64,000 nt of DNA from Mansonella perstans (lineage: Eukaryota; Nematoda; Chromadorea; Rhabditida; Onchocercidae): contig JBAMDO010000579.1 in NCBI GenBank assembly GCA_037074765.1, positions 744,001-808,000 of the forward strand. Reading direction: 5' to 3'. The notes beneath the pieces are model-generated. The model searched no databases. It saw nothing but the letters and a program-made list of their open reading frames with translations, and was not told where the DNA came from. Positions 14,301 through 27,200 of the stretch are shown here, piece after piece (within the stretch, counting starts at the first letter, position 1; each line of letters begins with the position of its first letter). A program made the position numbers and the translations under genes.

Positions 14301-15922
14301 AATGACGTGAATCATAAGATGAAGTTAAGCTAGAAAGACCAGACGTTGCAGTTGAGATACGACCAGAATGCATAGGCTTGCGATCATAAACCTAAAAAAA
14401 AAAGATTTTGAAAATGGATGCAAAGAGCTATCAGGAATAGACTTACTTAAAGATTTTCAGCAATCTGAAATTTGAAACCTTCTGATCTTTAGTAAGTTGG
14501 GTTAAATATTCAAGTTCACGAGGAGTGCTGCTACCAAATGCATATACTGGTCGTGATTTATTCTGTGTTGTGGGACGTGATGCCAATGCATGCACTTTCA
14601 CTAATACAGCCTAAAAATGAATCGTTCAAAAAATAAAATAAAATATTATAGCAATATGATAGAATGTAATATAATATCAAAATTTTTTGTTAGTATAATT
14701 TTAATTAAAATCAAAAATTGCTAAATTAATAGATTTTAAAAAATCCATTATTACTTCTTTTTTTTCTTTCTCTTTTTCTGCTAAAATTTGAGTGTGACGA
14801 TTCAAAACTGCTTTTGCTCGTAACATTTCACGTTGGTGAACTTCTCGTTGTTTCAGTAAATGCTATAAAATAAAGTATGGGAAAATGCAAAAAAATATTA
14901 GTGCTATAAAATTATTTATGCTAATCAAAAAAAAAAACACACACACAATAGCAGTGGCAATCATTGGCACCTGTGTTTTTATCACTAAAAATAATGCAAA
15001 AATGAAGATAACGAATGTTAAAAAATGCAAAAACTAAATATATGCATTAGCAAGCAAACATACCCCTTCTTTCTGTGCAATAGCACGAGCCATTTTTTCA
15101 TCTTGCAGTTTTCTTGCCAATTTCTGTCTATAAAACAATGCTATGAGTACAATTATATCGTTTATAGACTCTATTCTCGATGAATTCTTTCTTTCCTTTC
15201 TGCTTCATCTAATTACTTCATCGCACATAGAAAATATATTTCAATTATCTGGTATTTTTTCTAATTTTCAATAAGATTCATTAAATTTATTTATCAACTA
15301 CAATTTCTTAAAAATTAATATTTCATTTGCTTTCATTAACTATTGTTTATCTCTCTTACTCCTATCCCTGATACTTCATGCATTTAGCGTGCTAATATCC
15401 AAGCATCGTTGAAATCCGATTCCTATATAGAATGGTGCAAGTGTTAGACACAACATTGCTATCAATGTGCCGCAGTTGTTAAAAGACAAAATGTGGCAGT
15501 TTAGAATTGAAGGAAAAAGAAAAAAAAACAAAATGACACAATATTTGCAAATAAAATTGGACTGATTTTAATTGAACTTAGTCCTAATTGGCTTAATTTT
15601 AATTAAAATAAACAACAGCTAAATTATTATAAGTTTTTAAATACATTATAAAAATTAAAAATAACGGTTAACATCGCTATTTTGCACAGTGAGCAAATAT
15701 CTCTTTACGAGATGCTAATTTCTTAAAAACTAATTAAAATAAACAAAAGATAAATTTTTCAAAATCCTATGGGAAAAAAAAAAAAAAAAAAAAAAACCTC
15801 AGTTCGATTTCTTGTTGTATGATTGCTCTTCGTTTGGCCACTTCTTCAGCAGTGTTCTTTCGATTTGAACCCATATAGCTTGAGCGACTCATCACTACTG
15901 CACTTCGAACATTGTCGCTCAT
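11344..15922 (-). CDS. MAP7/ensconsin-like coiled-coil protein
   Basis: Ten exons join in phase to 745 aa: 15798-15922, 15064-15127, 14755-14862, 14479-14610, 14157-14391, 13599-13740, 12826-13498, 12257-12697, 11741-11842 and 11344-11559. An N-terminal charged coiled coil (AEEVAKRRAIIQQEIELR, then QKLARKLQDEKMARAIAQKE) continues into REMLRAKAVLNRHTQILAEK. Exon 4 holds YAFGSSTPRELEYL. A long acidic, low-complexity middle is followed by a second coiled coil ending RKAKLASIMSRTR. A helix ending in L-x-x-IM-x-RTR resembles the end of the kinesin-1-binding domain of MAP7 proteins, and the two-coiled-coil layout also fits. The function would then be microtubule binding and kinesin-1 recruitment. 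The assignment is by pattern only; another cytoskeletal coiled-coil family is possible. Confidence 0.6.
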
Positions 15923-15936
15923 TTGCCTGAAAAAAA
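15923..15936 (-). promoter_or_regulatory. Probable SL trans-splice acceptor of the MAP7-like gene
   Basis: On the minus strand a T-rich tract ending TTTTTTTTCAG is followed by GCAA and the start ATG. It is a strong acceptor 4 nt from the initiator. It could also be a cis acceptor joined to an upstream 5' exon in the large gene-free region to the right. Confidence 0.6.
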
Positions 15937-16128
15937 ATTTTAATGAGCATATAAAGAAAAAAACACCTGTTTTAATAGTAACATGTAATTTAAAACGATG
16001 TGACGTTTATTCAAAACATTTGCGCGTTAATTAAAAAATATCTAATTGGATATTAATTCAAACCTGAAATTACAATACAAATAATTGTTGAAACGAACCA
16101 AATATATCAGTTTCAGCATAATTCACAA

Positions 16129-16146
16129 ACACACACACACACACAC
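16129..16146. repeat. (AC)n microsatellite
   Basis: About nine AC dinucleotides in a row in the gene-free region upstream of the MAP7-like gene. Confidence 0.9.
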
Positions 16147-17080
16147 TATTAGCTTTAATTTAATTTACGTAAATTTTTTATGGAAGATTGGATTCGTACA
16201 TAGAGATTTTATGAGTAATAGCAAAGGAAATTGTAAAGATGTTAAAATTTAAATATTACAAAATTATTTCGCCTAAGCTATTAGTCATCTTATGTTATAA
16301 TTATTTCGATAAAGTAAAATTAAAATGTCACATAATGAATTTTTTTTTTTTGTTTTTAAAGTTTCAAATGTTTATTAATGCCAAAATGTTTGGTAGCAGC
16401 AAGATTTACGGAATTTTGTTACAGTATGATAAAATATTTGTTTGTATTATTATCGAAGGAAAAAAAAAGCTCATTTTTGTAAACAGATATGCTACTCTAA
16501 CTTCGTAAATACAGTAAACATTGTTACTTTTTTCTAACTCCTAATAATTTAATTGGTTAATTTCTTGTAAGCAATCTACATTTATAAATCCCTTAGAAAT
16601 GTTAATAAAGAACTTTTTGTGCTTCGTCTTACATTCAGTTATTTTTGATTCCTAACATTGCATTCCTTCCGTGTTAATTACAGTACCACTTATTTTACCA
16701 CTTATTGTTAATTACAGTATGTACTATATTATTCTACTATATTATTTTGCTGATAAGAAATCTTATTAACTAATCTGTTTGTACTGTAGTACCATTGACA
16801 TTACTATTGAAGAAGTTTATGTAAGTTGATTTCTATTCCAATTTAATATTATCAAAAATTTTCATGACAATTTTTATTTGATATTTACCTCACTTTGGGA
16901 ATCAAATAAAAATTATCGCAAAACTCAGCAATTCAGTTGAACTGAACTACAAATGCATAATTCTCTAATAAATATAAACAGACCTACTAAAATAGTGTGT
17001 ACCACATCTTCTCAATAACTTTAAATGACTTAATTTGACATGGGATAACTAGTAGTTATAATGAGAAACAAAATATTTAA

Positions 17081-17253
17081 ACGGGGAATAAGCATGATAT
17101 ATCAGGCAGAATATTTCTTCTTAGACGGGGGAACAAGGATGATATATCAGGTAAATATATATATATATATATATATAAAGGGGGATGATATATCAGGTAA
17201 ATATATATATATATATGAAGGGGGATGATATATCAGGTAAATATATATATATC
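17081..17253. repeat. AT-rich minisatellite with (TA)n tracts
   Basis: The core GATGATATATCAGGTAAATA occurs three times (near 17138, 17184 and 17225), with a diverged copy near 17095. The copies are separated by (TA)n runs of different length and GGGG-containing linkers. Confidence 0.85.
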
Positions 17254-18488
17254 TTCAAAAAAAAAATATTTCTTATATCTTGAAAAACAGTTCCACGGAT
17301 CCATTTCAACAATTAAAATCTGGTCATGAAGATAAACACGAACTGTGAAATAATGTAATTCATTTGCGAAAATATATAACTGGACAGATACATATTACTA
17401 TGCAATTTGAATCATTTTCAATTATTAAAATAACGGAAAAGTATTGGCAACTGGAAAAGGCAACAAATTGAAACATAACTTTTTTTGTTCAATCCATACT
17501 CTATAAAACAAATTATAACTAAATAGCATTGATAATTCTACTGTTTGCTGCAATAATAAAATCTAGTTTAAAAAAAAGTTATATAAAACTTAGATAAGCA
17601 TGCAATGGAGTTTATAAGCTATTTGTCCAAATAAAAGTTATTTCTTCAATGAAACAAATTATTTTTGATATCGAAAACAAATTGCAATCATAAAAATAAA
17701 AATCAAATAGTTGACAAAATACACAATGATACGTGAAGAAATCAACTAGCACCACGAAGATATTGTCAAATTTTTTACTGATTCAAATTATTGATGAAAG
17801 TTTAATAACAAGAAAGTGAACTGCTTAGCGTTATGATTTTTTTTTTTCACATGAAACATTAAGAAAACATACTAAGATATGGTTATACGGTAGCTCATTA
17901 AGAATAACGCAATTTCATGTTTTATAATTTATCATACACTTTAAAACATTCCGCTATGTCAGCTTTCAGGATATTATAGCAGTGGAAAATGTGATGCACA
18001 GAGAGTTACCTGTTAGAAAATTTTAAATAATTAAAGCAAAAAAAATGTCAATGTTAATCAAAAAATGTTCAATTCAAATAAATAACGTTCAATTATCGCT
18101 AAAAAGCTAAGAAATGAATGCTCCTTCCGAAGCTATATGGAAAGAATCTTTCCACAAAATTTCAGTAAAGTATATCAGGAATCAAAGATACGAACTTAGA
18201 TATTATCATCACAAATTTTTCTGTTTCATACGACTATGACTGGCAAAATCACAAAAAGGTATCACGTGTCAGCAAATGCATCAACGTTGCTAAAACATTT
18301 CCACATAACGAAATAGTGCAGAACGAGTAGAGAGTTTCGATAAGCACTACGACAGCAACGACGAGGACTTTGACAAAAAGAAAAAAGTGACAAGAAGAGT
18401 GAGATGGAAATGGCAGTAAATGACAAATACACTTAACTATGTGATGAATGAATTGCTGAGATGCCGAAAATATGAGTACATAAGAATA

Positions 18489-18985
18489 TAGAACTGAGTT
18501 AACTAATATTACTTTAATACAGAACTGAATTAACTAATATTACTTTAATACAGAACTGAATTAACTGATATTACTTTAATACAGAACTGAATTAACTGAT
18601 ATTACTTTAATACAGAACTGAATTAACTGATTACTTTAATACAGAACTGAATTAACTGATATTACTTTAATACAGAACTGAATTAACTGATATTACTTTA
18701 ATACAGAACTGAATTAACTGATATTACTTTAATACAGAACTGAATTAACTGATATTACTTTAATACAGAACTGAATTAACTGATATTACTTTAATACAGA
18801 ATGAATTAACTAATATTACTTTATTATCTACGACCAGGTCTCCCAATTTAGTATAAAAGCAGCAAAATATAAGTGCATTAAAATACAGAACTGAATTAAC
18901 TGATATTACTTTAATACAGAACTGAATTGACTGATATTACTTTATTATCTACGACTAGGTCTCCCAATTCAATATAAAAGTAACA
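18489..18985. repeat. 31-bp tandem array with higher-order duplication
   Basis: The unit CAGAACTGAATTAACTGATA plus TTACTTTAATA (31 bp) occurs about 11 times in 18489-18826. Variation is slight; one copy lacks two bases and one lacks a C. A non-repeat tail with CTACGACCAGGTCTCCCAAT follows, then two more units (about 18884-18945) and a second copy of the same tail (CTACGACTAGGTCTCCCAAT, from about 18948). Confidence 0.92.
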
Positions 18986-19610
18986 GAGAACATGTCTTCA
19001 GTTAACCTAAATGAGTTTTAATACTTCAAATTGTGTAATCAACAAATGAATTAAACTGATGGATGTTAGCTATTTTAACTTCAAACGAAACTGTGTAAAT
19101 CGGAAATGGCTGACTTCAATTATAGTTATGGAGCATTAGAGCAACAAGAGAGTAACAGCAAGCAGTGCATAGTAGCCTTTTTTGTTACTTTAGATGATGT
19201 AAATAATTAAAAAAAAAAAAAGATAACTGGATAGTGATTGGTTCTCCATCAGCAACTCTAGAAAATTTAGAAGAGTTCTGAGAATACGAAACTATGCTAA
19301 ATCAAAAGTAGCTTACTTCTGATTTCAGAAGTTAATTAATAATATGATAGCACCAAATGCTTCACACTTATAATACCATTAGAATAGCTGAGAATATCGA
19401 GTGCATCAAGTGACTCTGAATACATATATTCTAACCTGAAAATATATGATTATCAACAAAAAAGTAAATGACGCTTTGGACAAACAAAGCAAAAGGAGAA
19501 GTCACTTGATCTACAAAAGTTTTTATAGCTCTTGAAATACATAAAAAATGATATTTTCGTCTCACAGAATACCTTAGTTCAACAGTGGCCAATCACGAAA
19601 AGATTTTAAC

Positions 19611-19772
19611 AATGTGCGAAGCCTACAACAGCTATTACTAAATGTGTGCGAAGTGCTACAACAGTTATTACTATATGTGTGCGAAGGCCTACAACAGTTA
19701 TTACTATATGTGTGCGAAGGCCTACAACAGTTATTCCTATATGTGTGCGAAGGCCTACAACAGTTGTGCGAT
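19611..19772. repeat. 33-bp tandem array, open in several frames
   Basis: About five copies of a 33-bp unit (GTGTGCGAAGGCCTACAACA then GTTATTACTATAT). Because 33 is a multiple of three, frames stay open on both strands and encode 11-residue repeats such as MCAKAYNSYYY. There are no splice sites or family matches to suggest translation. Confidence 0.88.
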
Positions 19773-22700
19773 GTTGTCACTGATATTGATGTATTTCAGT
19801 AAAAAGCAATCACGTGATTGGTTCTCCACCCTCTCTCAATCCATTTCTTGAATCATTTTTTTATTGCGACAATTCATTTTGCCTGCTCAGTGAACGATAT
19901 TTGTTAATATTCATAAATAAGATAAGAGAAAAACAACGACATTGTAACAAAGCCTTCCCGAAGCTTGCAAATGAAAGGACAAATTAACAACAGTCTCGCA
20001 AAATCAGTAAACTAAAGAATTCTACAAATATAAACAAACAACATCATTCTGCAAATATAAACAAGCAACAAGTTTATTGCTTATGTTAGATGCTATATAA
20101 TTTTCCTCTATAATTTTTAACCTCGATGTTCAGATCAGTTAGAATCACAGATGAAAACTATCATTGAGAAGATACGGATGAACTCTCTAAGCATCTTGCA
20201 TCCCTTATAACGCGACTTTTTCCGAACAGGCAAAATGAATTTCAGTGAGTAGAGTATGTATTTCAGAAATTTCTATAACTCTCATAACGAGTTAATTTTG
20301 CAAAGAATGCAAATGTTTTGTTTGCCACATCCTCAGTGCCATAACTCATCCTAATATTAGGCAGCAAGACCTTAGGATGTTGCTATTTTCCGTGAAAAAC
20401 ATTACGAAAATAATAAAGATTTTTTCTTTTTATTATTTAATTTTTGATTACCTGAAATCAGTTGAGAAAAAACTGATAAAGTGAATTTGTACAGGGACGC
20501 AACGTTCTCACTGATTTTCTTTTTTCTTTTTCCGTAGACCTTTTTTCGCAGGAATTATAGCACTAATTTTATCTAACAATAACTCATTAGCTAAATTCTC
20601 AAGATTTTCAACTTTATGAAAACTGCAAAAAGTGTGGAGTAGAAGCAGTAGCAAGTGCAAGAACAGAGGCAGCAGTTTAAATTATATACACTAACAAGCA
20701 AACAAAACAACACAAATATCATACTACACTTCCTTCCCAAAGACCTCCTGAAATTCATCCATTTGCAAAAATAAAAAAAATTAAAAGATGAAAATCCAAA
20801 AAGCGTGGGATATTTTCAACATTATGAAAAACAGCCAACAATTCAAACAACAATCGACCCATTAAACAATCAGGATAAAATAAAATTAGCATTGCATTTT
20901 CTCTCACTATGTTTTGGTGTTCACATCAATAACTGAATACTAACATAAAATCTTTTGAATGAAGAAGAATGATAACGAAAAAAAAGAAAAGAATGAAATT
21001 CTTGCAAATAAATCAAAATAAAATGACCAAATAATAAATTAGTAATCAATCAATTAATAATCAAAAATGGCTTAAAAAAAAATTAATACATCAAAAAAAG
21101 TCTGAAAAAAATTGAAGGAAATAACATTAAAGAGGAATATTTCACAGCTGTCCATTTCAAAAATGTTCATTCAAACTTTTTCTATCGCCATCTTCTCTCA
21201 ATTTAACAATAACAATTGCTTACCAAAATGCCCTCTTTAAGTCTTCAAATCTTCCATAACACTGAATCTAAACGCTCCTTTCATACTACCCATTAATAAA
21301 AGTATCTTTAAAATAACACAATAAATGCATTCATGCTGACCATTATGCATTCATGCTTATATGCATTCATGCTGACCATTAGAAAAGAGAAGTGAACATG
21401 AGAAACGGAATATTGTGATAGAGCAGTGATCGGACATAACAATAAACATCAAGTTTGTAAATTTAAAAATAAACTAAAGCATATATTGTAGATGGACTTA
21501 TGGATGTGTGCAATGTCCCAGCAAAATTGGCAGTAATAGGAATAATACTATGACAACGCTATATTTAAAAAAAATAAGCTAGCAGAGCTTTGCTCTAACT
21601 AGATTTAACAAAACCTGGAATCAATCGTTATTTGAAATGTCTTCTTCTCCTAGCTTCTCTAACTTCTGCATGCGTTCCGAAATTTATCCATTCCAATTTC
21701 GCTTTATTTTATTAGAAACAATTTTCCATATCTAATATATTTTTCTGCTAAATCGTCTTTAAAAATTTCAATTACTTTTCTCAACAATTGATATTATCAT
21801 TTCCTTAAGCCATTATTCAAGTAAAGTTAATAGAATCTTTCTATTTTCTATTCATCATTTTCTATTCTTTCTATTCCTATTCCTCGTAAGGTTTCTATTT
21901 CTATTCCTCGTAAGGTTTCTATTCTTTCTATTCCTCGTAAGATATCATATCACAATGAAGTAAATGACAGTGATAACATACACAAGAAATTGATAATGAA
22001 CAGTTAAATAAATGAGTAACATTATTGCCACACTTTTAATATTTATATCAGCGAATAAGACAAATATTTAAATCATAGTGCAGCAAAACGAAATTCTGTT
22101 TCTTTTTTTAAATTAATGTCTTATAAAACAGCAATTTTCAACTTCAATAAATCTTAATTATTGATGAAATCTAAATAACGATAAATTTTAATTAATACCT
22201 TCTTTCTTCTTGTTCATGCCATTTTAAGCTATTTCATTATATCTTCATATCATTAAGAAAAATCCGCAAGAATCTTTACCATTGCAGTAAAGCAAGTTAT
22301 TTCTTTATAATTATCTATTCGGGTCAGAGGTCACGATGGAAAGATTGTACAATGACTAAATACTATTCAATGAAAAAGTAAATGAAATTAAAATCTGGAT
22401 TAATATTAAATTTATTTTCTTCAGTGAGGAAGAATTGAAAGTGTATCTGCGTTGAGAAAGTACGCCGTGGCAATTATGTCTTCTTTTCATGTGAATGGTA
22501 GAAGGCACGAGTCATCAGTAAATTAAAATGAATTTTTCAATGGAGAGATAAGAAAGAGAGAGAGAGAAAGAGATCAGCGAAAGAGGATATCTGATCGAAA
22601 GAGGACATCGGAGTATTCCGTCGGATTGCAGTAAAATATATCATATATAAGAGAATGATGTAACTTAGATGCACAAGATGAAGTAATAGAATGGACAAAA

Positions 22701-22964
22701 TATGTTATAGAATTGAAGTTTAATCGAGACATGCGCTAATGACGTGAAATTACACACAATTATATGTTGACGTGACATAAATTGCAGAAACACTTCGACC
22801 ACTTTGTGTTCTGAACATCAACTGGTTTCAACTTGATCAGTTGGATCAATATTGATATTGATGAAATGAAAGGATATGACCGCAATCTGTGTAATATGTT
22901 AGATGTACCACCACTTGTCACCTTTCAGATAAGTTCCGTGTCCTTCCAAAGGATAACGAACCAC

Positions 22965-23089
22965 AGGTCATCTCTGTCAATAGGTCACCTCTGTGAAAGG
23001 TCATCTCTGTCAATGGGTCACCCCTGTGAAAGGTCATCTCTGTCAATTTTGTTTGCTAGTATCATAAGTGACAGGTCACCTCCGTCAAG
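22965..23089. repeat. GGTCA-rich short tandem repeat
   Basis: Alternating 17-18-bp units of the form AGGTCATCTCTGTCAAT and GGTCACCTCTGTGAA repeat about five times, with a separated copy at about 23071. The ORF over it is a by-product of the repeat. Confidence 0.8.
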
Positions 23090-24204
23090 AATTACTTGTC
23101 TTTCTTTCTTATTTTGACTAAGGAAATTGAAATGGAGTTAACGTAAGTATTCCATGATAACTTCAATCGCAACTTTTTGCCTTACCTTTCAAACTCTAAA
23201 AAGCAATATTAATTTTGTTTTTTAATATATCATGTATTTATTCTTTCTATTTATAGAAGCATATTATAAAAACATATTGTAATGTAATCTGAATTTTTTT
23301 CAAGTTGTAGTGTAATCTGAATGAGTCACATTAATTCTTCATTGTCATGAAGGCAGCTGTATAAAATAACCCAAACACTTACATTTCCAATAACTTCCTA
23401 AAAATTTTCAGTAACACAATATCTTGTGTTACTGTTTTTAGGATCGCAACAAACAAAAGAGAGATAATGGTAAGAGAGATAAGCGTAGAGGGACACTTAA
23501 ACAACTAAAGCCATAACAATGACATACCAGTTTTTCCTTCATTAAAAAGTAGTAGAAAAAGTTACATGTACTGCAATGATTGTAATATTAATAATAACAA
23601 TAATACTAACATACCAGTAATAATAATAATGATAAAAAATAAACCTTAGTTAACTGATTTTATAAATTTCAGAAAAGTAATCTTTGGTACACAAATCTAA
23701 GTTATCTAATGTCATATTTTCATTTCCACACTTTATGAGTTATTTTAACTAAAAAATATAATGCTTGCAAAACTAAAATTCTAAATTTAAATAATATCAT
23801 ATATCTATTCATTTTTTTAAATTACACTAAAAGAAAAGTTATCTAATATAACGTTTGATTGAAGATGGAATATTTAAGCATATGTTTTCAATATGGTCCA
23901 TTCAAGATGTACATCAAACAAATACACTGAAGAATTTTAAAGAATTTAAAAATCTCTAAAAAAAATTTGACAAGTTCAAAATATCGTGCAAAAAAGCATG
24001 ACGCTAAAGATCAATGAAGGAAATGTTCATAAAAAGTTATAACGAAATGCTGCTGCTGCGGAAATATACAAACAAAAAATAACAACACTTGAATTTTATA
24101 TGATAGTTACATTCCGTACTCCTCGATGAATAAGTCGCCAGTGTTTTTGATTGCAGAAGAGAACGAAAACTTCAGCTCATATATTTTGTCCACTGATTAC
24201 ATCA

Positions 24205-27200
24205 TTATCGACATTTATTAACCTTATTGTGACGCTTCTTGATATGTTTCGGTGTTTTTGTTAATCGATTCAAGCGCTTTTCTTCTTTTACTAGCCGTTT
24301 TCGCTCCTGAAAAAAGTAAATGTCGAAGCACACATTCACCTTCACTTTGTTGTTTGAAAACTCACTTTTAAGTCAACTGTTAGAGAAGCACAAAGATATT
24401 TTGCGTAATATAACACTGATATTAATTTAAGACGCAATAGAAATAATGGGGCGAATCAGTTGTAACATTTATTAATGCCGCAAAACGTAGCAAAGTTATG
24501 AATCAAAACAAATGAGCTCGATAAAAACCTTGACAAAATTAAGTTCTGACTGAAAGTTTACAAATTAGATTTTCCGTGAAACTAAATAAAGATTTGAAAA
24601 CATAATTTAATACAGCGAACAGAGAAAAAAGCTCAATTAGTAGTGAGAATATCTCATACAGCTGATAGGATTTAATTGTTTATTTCCAAAGAAAAAAAAT
24701 GAGCAATTTGCTTCCATAATGTCCGTGTGAAAAAACTCAAATCTGCCGAATTTTTTTGCATTTTTTGCATAAATTTAACAAATTGGCTTCTTGAATCTCA
24801 TTTATGCTGAGAAAGTGCAAAAATCTTATGAAAATTCGTTTGCGACTTTATTTTTTCGAAAGAAATTTAATGCTAATTATTCATGGATTTTTCTTCACAA
24901 ACCTTTTTCGTGTTCGGGGATTCGTCGCGTTTGCGTATGTTATTGGCTACTTTGCGATTTTTTTGCTGCTTATCATCCAAGGAGGACGACCTTGTTGAGT
25001 CAGTATATTTATTTAGATCTTTTCGATCTTCTAATTCCACACTTTCAAACCTGTCTTCCTAAAAGATCCTATGTAATTTAACAAAGATTGCCTAAATAAA
25101 CGCTCTCTTTAACATAAAAGGAGAAAATTGGAAAGTGACAGAAGCAGTAAATTTTAGTTCTTTTATACAAATTGAAACTGTAACATAAGTAGTAAAGAAC
25201 TTCATAAAAATCTGTCACATTTTTAACTACTGCAAAGGTCATCACAAAAAAGAAAGTACCCTCACAAAACTCAAAATTAAAAAGTGATCCTTACCTCAGT
25301 TATACTTTCATCTTCATCGCTCTTTACTTGTGAGATCACTGTCTGAAATGGATTTGGAATTTCTCCACCAGCTTTTGCAATTTGTTGATCACGTTCAAAG
25401 TAGAGTACTTGTTCTAATTTTTGAGCAATAAAGGCATTCATAAACAGGGCATCATCGGCTGGTGTATCGAAAGTCCTGCAAAAATGCATAAAGATCTATG
25501 TGAGAAAATAAAAATACTTTTGAAATGAAAAGCAGTTCCCAGAAATCTTGATATCAATTAAGTTACATTTAACTTTTCATCTCTAAATTTCCAAATTTTC
25601 GAAAAAATTCATTTCCTGGTCCGGTACCCTTAACATCAGTACACTTGAAAAATTTTCTGGGAAAATGCAATATTTTCTATTGAAAAAAACTCGGTGCCAT
25701 AAATAGCTTAATTCCCTTTTTTTAATAACGATTATCATTAGTACGAACTTAGAATCTAAGAAATCATGTAATGACATTTAATTAACATCGAGCATGTTGC
25801 CATGCACAATCACTTAGAATAATGGAAGACAGCCTTTACAAAAAGCAAAAAGAATCAAAAATAGAAAACTATTTACCTTTTATTCATAAATTCTTGCACA
25901 TTTTCCGTTTTGATTGATGGATCAGCCACCAGAAGAAACAGGTTTCTGGTAGAAAGCACAGAAACCTACAAATAATTGCATTAAGCTGAAAACTACCAAA
26001 TTCAGAGTTTCTAAAACTAAAAGAAGTCTTCAGTAAAAACTTACTCCTCTACTTCTGAAGAATTTTGTGATATTTGAGCAGTCTGAACGAAGAAATTCCA
26101 ACGAACGTGGATGATCGTGCTCAACTGACTGTGATACATCAATTATGAACAGCGTTCCCTCTCTAACCATAATGTTATATTCGGATAAATCGGCATGTAC
26201 AAGTCGACAATCTCTGTACATTTTTCGCATATAACCCACTAATTCAATATAAAATTCATCAGCAAGCTTGTGTGATAGTTCAACATCCTGGATTCAGTAA
26301 AATAATTAGTTAATAAAAAAATCTAAAATTTCAAGAAAGTGAAAAAATGATAAAGACATAGCTGTGTCATATAACAGGGAAATCACTAAATCTGCGCACG
26401 AACTTTTAAAAGTGCTGCTGGCCAACCATCGGTGCCAATAAAATCCATAACTAAAATATTCTGTTTCACGATTACAGGTTTTGGAACCGGAAGTCCGGCA
26501 GAATGCATTCGGGACAAATTCCTCATTTCTTTTTCCGCCCATACTGTGATCATTTTTCTTGGATTATGCTTACAATAACCATGCCGATATCTGTAAAACG
26601 TTCGTTTTTTATGTCAGCAGATATTTAAAACAAATAAAACTTGAACTGCAAATAATTTGAACTGCTTGTACTGAGCAACCCTAAATGCATACATTTTCGA
26701 AATAATCCTTGGAAAGCATCTAGAAAATTCAAAACCAATGTCAGTGAAATGTGAGTCAGGAAAATGGTAACTCGCAAGAATATATCTCATAGAAAATTTG
26801 AATAAAGCTAAATAACCTGAATTCACCACTAACGTATCTATCGCGATCTCGGAAAACGAGTATACTTGTTTTATACACTTTTACGGCCAGACTTTTGCCA
26901 TCACCTGTCAAAGCATGATAAACATTCGCCTCTTTACCAGTACTAATGCATCCTTCGATTTTATCGAAAATATCTCGTTGCAAAAGTTGTCTTAATGCAA
27001 GCAAAGTACGTTTATCCAGAACCTTAAGAGGAAAGAAAAATAAACGAATGGAACAATGAGTCTAATACTGAATGAACTTCTATTTGATTCTATATTTTGC
27101 TACCAAACTGTCCCAAACAAAAAATTCATTTTGTAACTCCTTCTTGTTAAACTAATAAGAAATATAACAAAAGAAGTGTAAAATAAACTTCGCTCTCCTT

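Larger units (their letters stand above)
15937..24204. other. Long gene-free, repeat-rich region
   Basis: About 8.3 kb between the start of the MAP7-like gene and the stop of RIO1. I found no exon with a recognisable product. It holds an (AC)n tract at 16129-16146, a short hairpin at 16869-16914, AT-rich minisatellite copies at 17081-17253, a 31-bp array at 18489-18985, a 33-bp array at 19611-19772 and a GGTCA-rich array at 22965-23089. It could contain upstream promoters or 5' exons of the MAP7-like gene. Confidence 0.6.

Noticed and set aside
16239..16508. Plus-strand 89-aa frame in the gene-free block
   Set aside because: Composition is Phe/Ile/Lys-rich as expected from AT-rich DNA, with no recognisable domain or splice context.
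19574..19851. Overlapping open frames on both strands
   Set aside because: They arise from a 33-bp tandem repeat whose period is a multiple of three.
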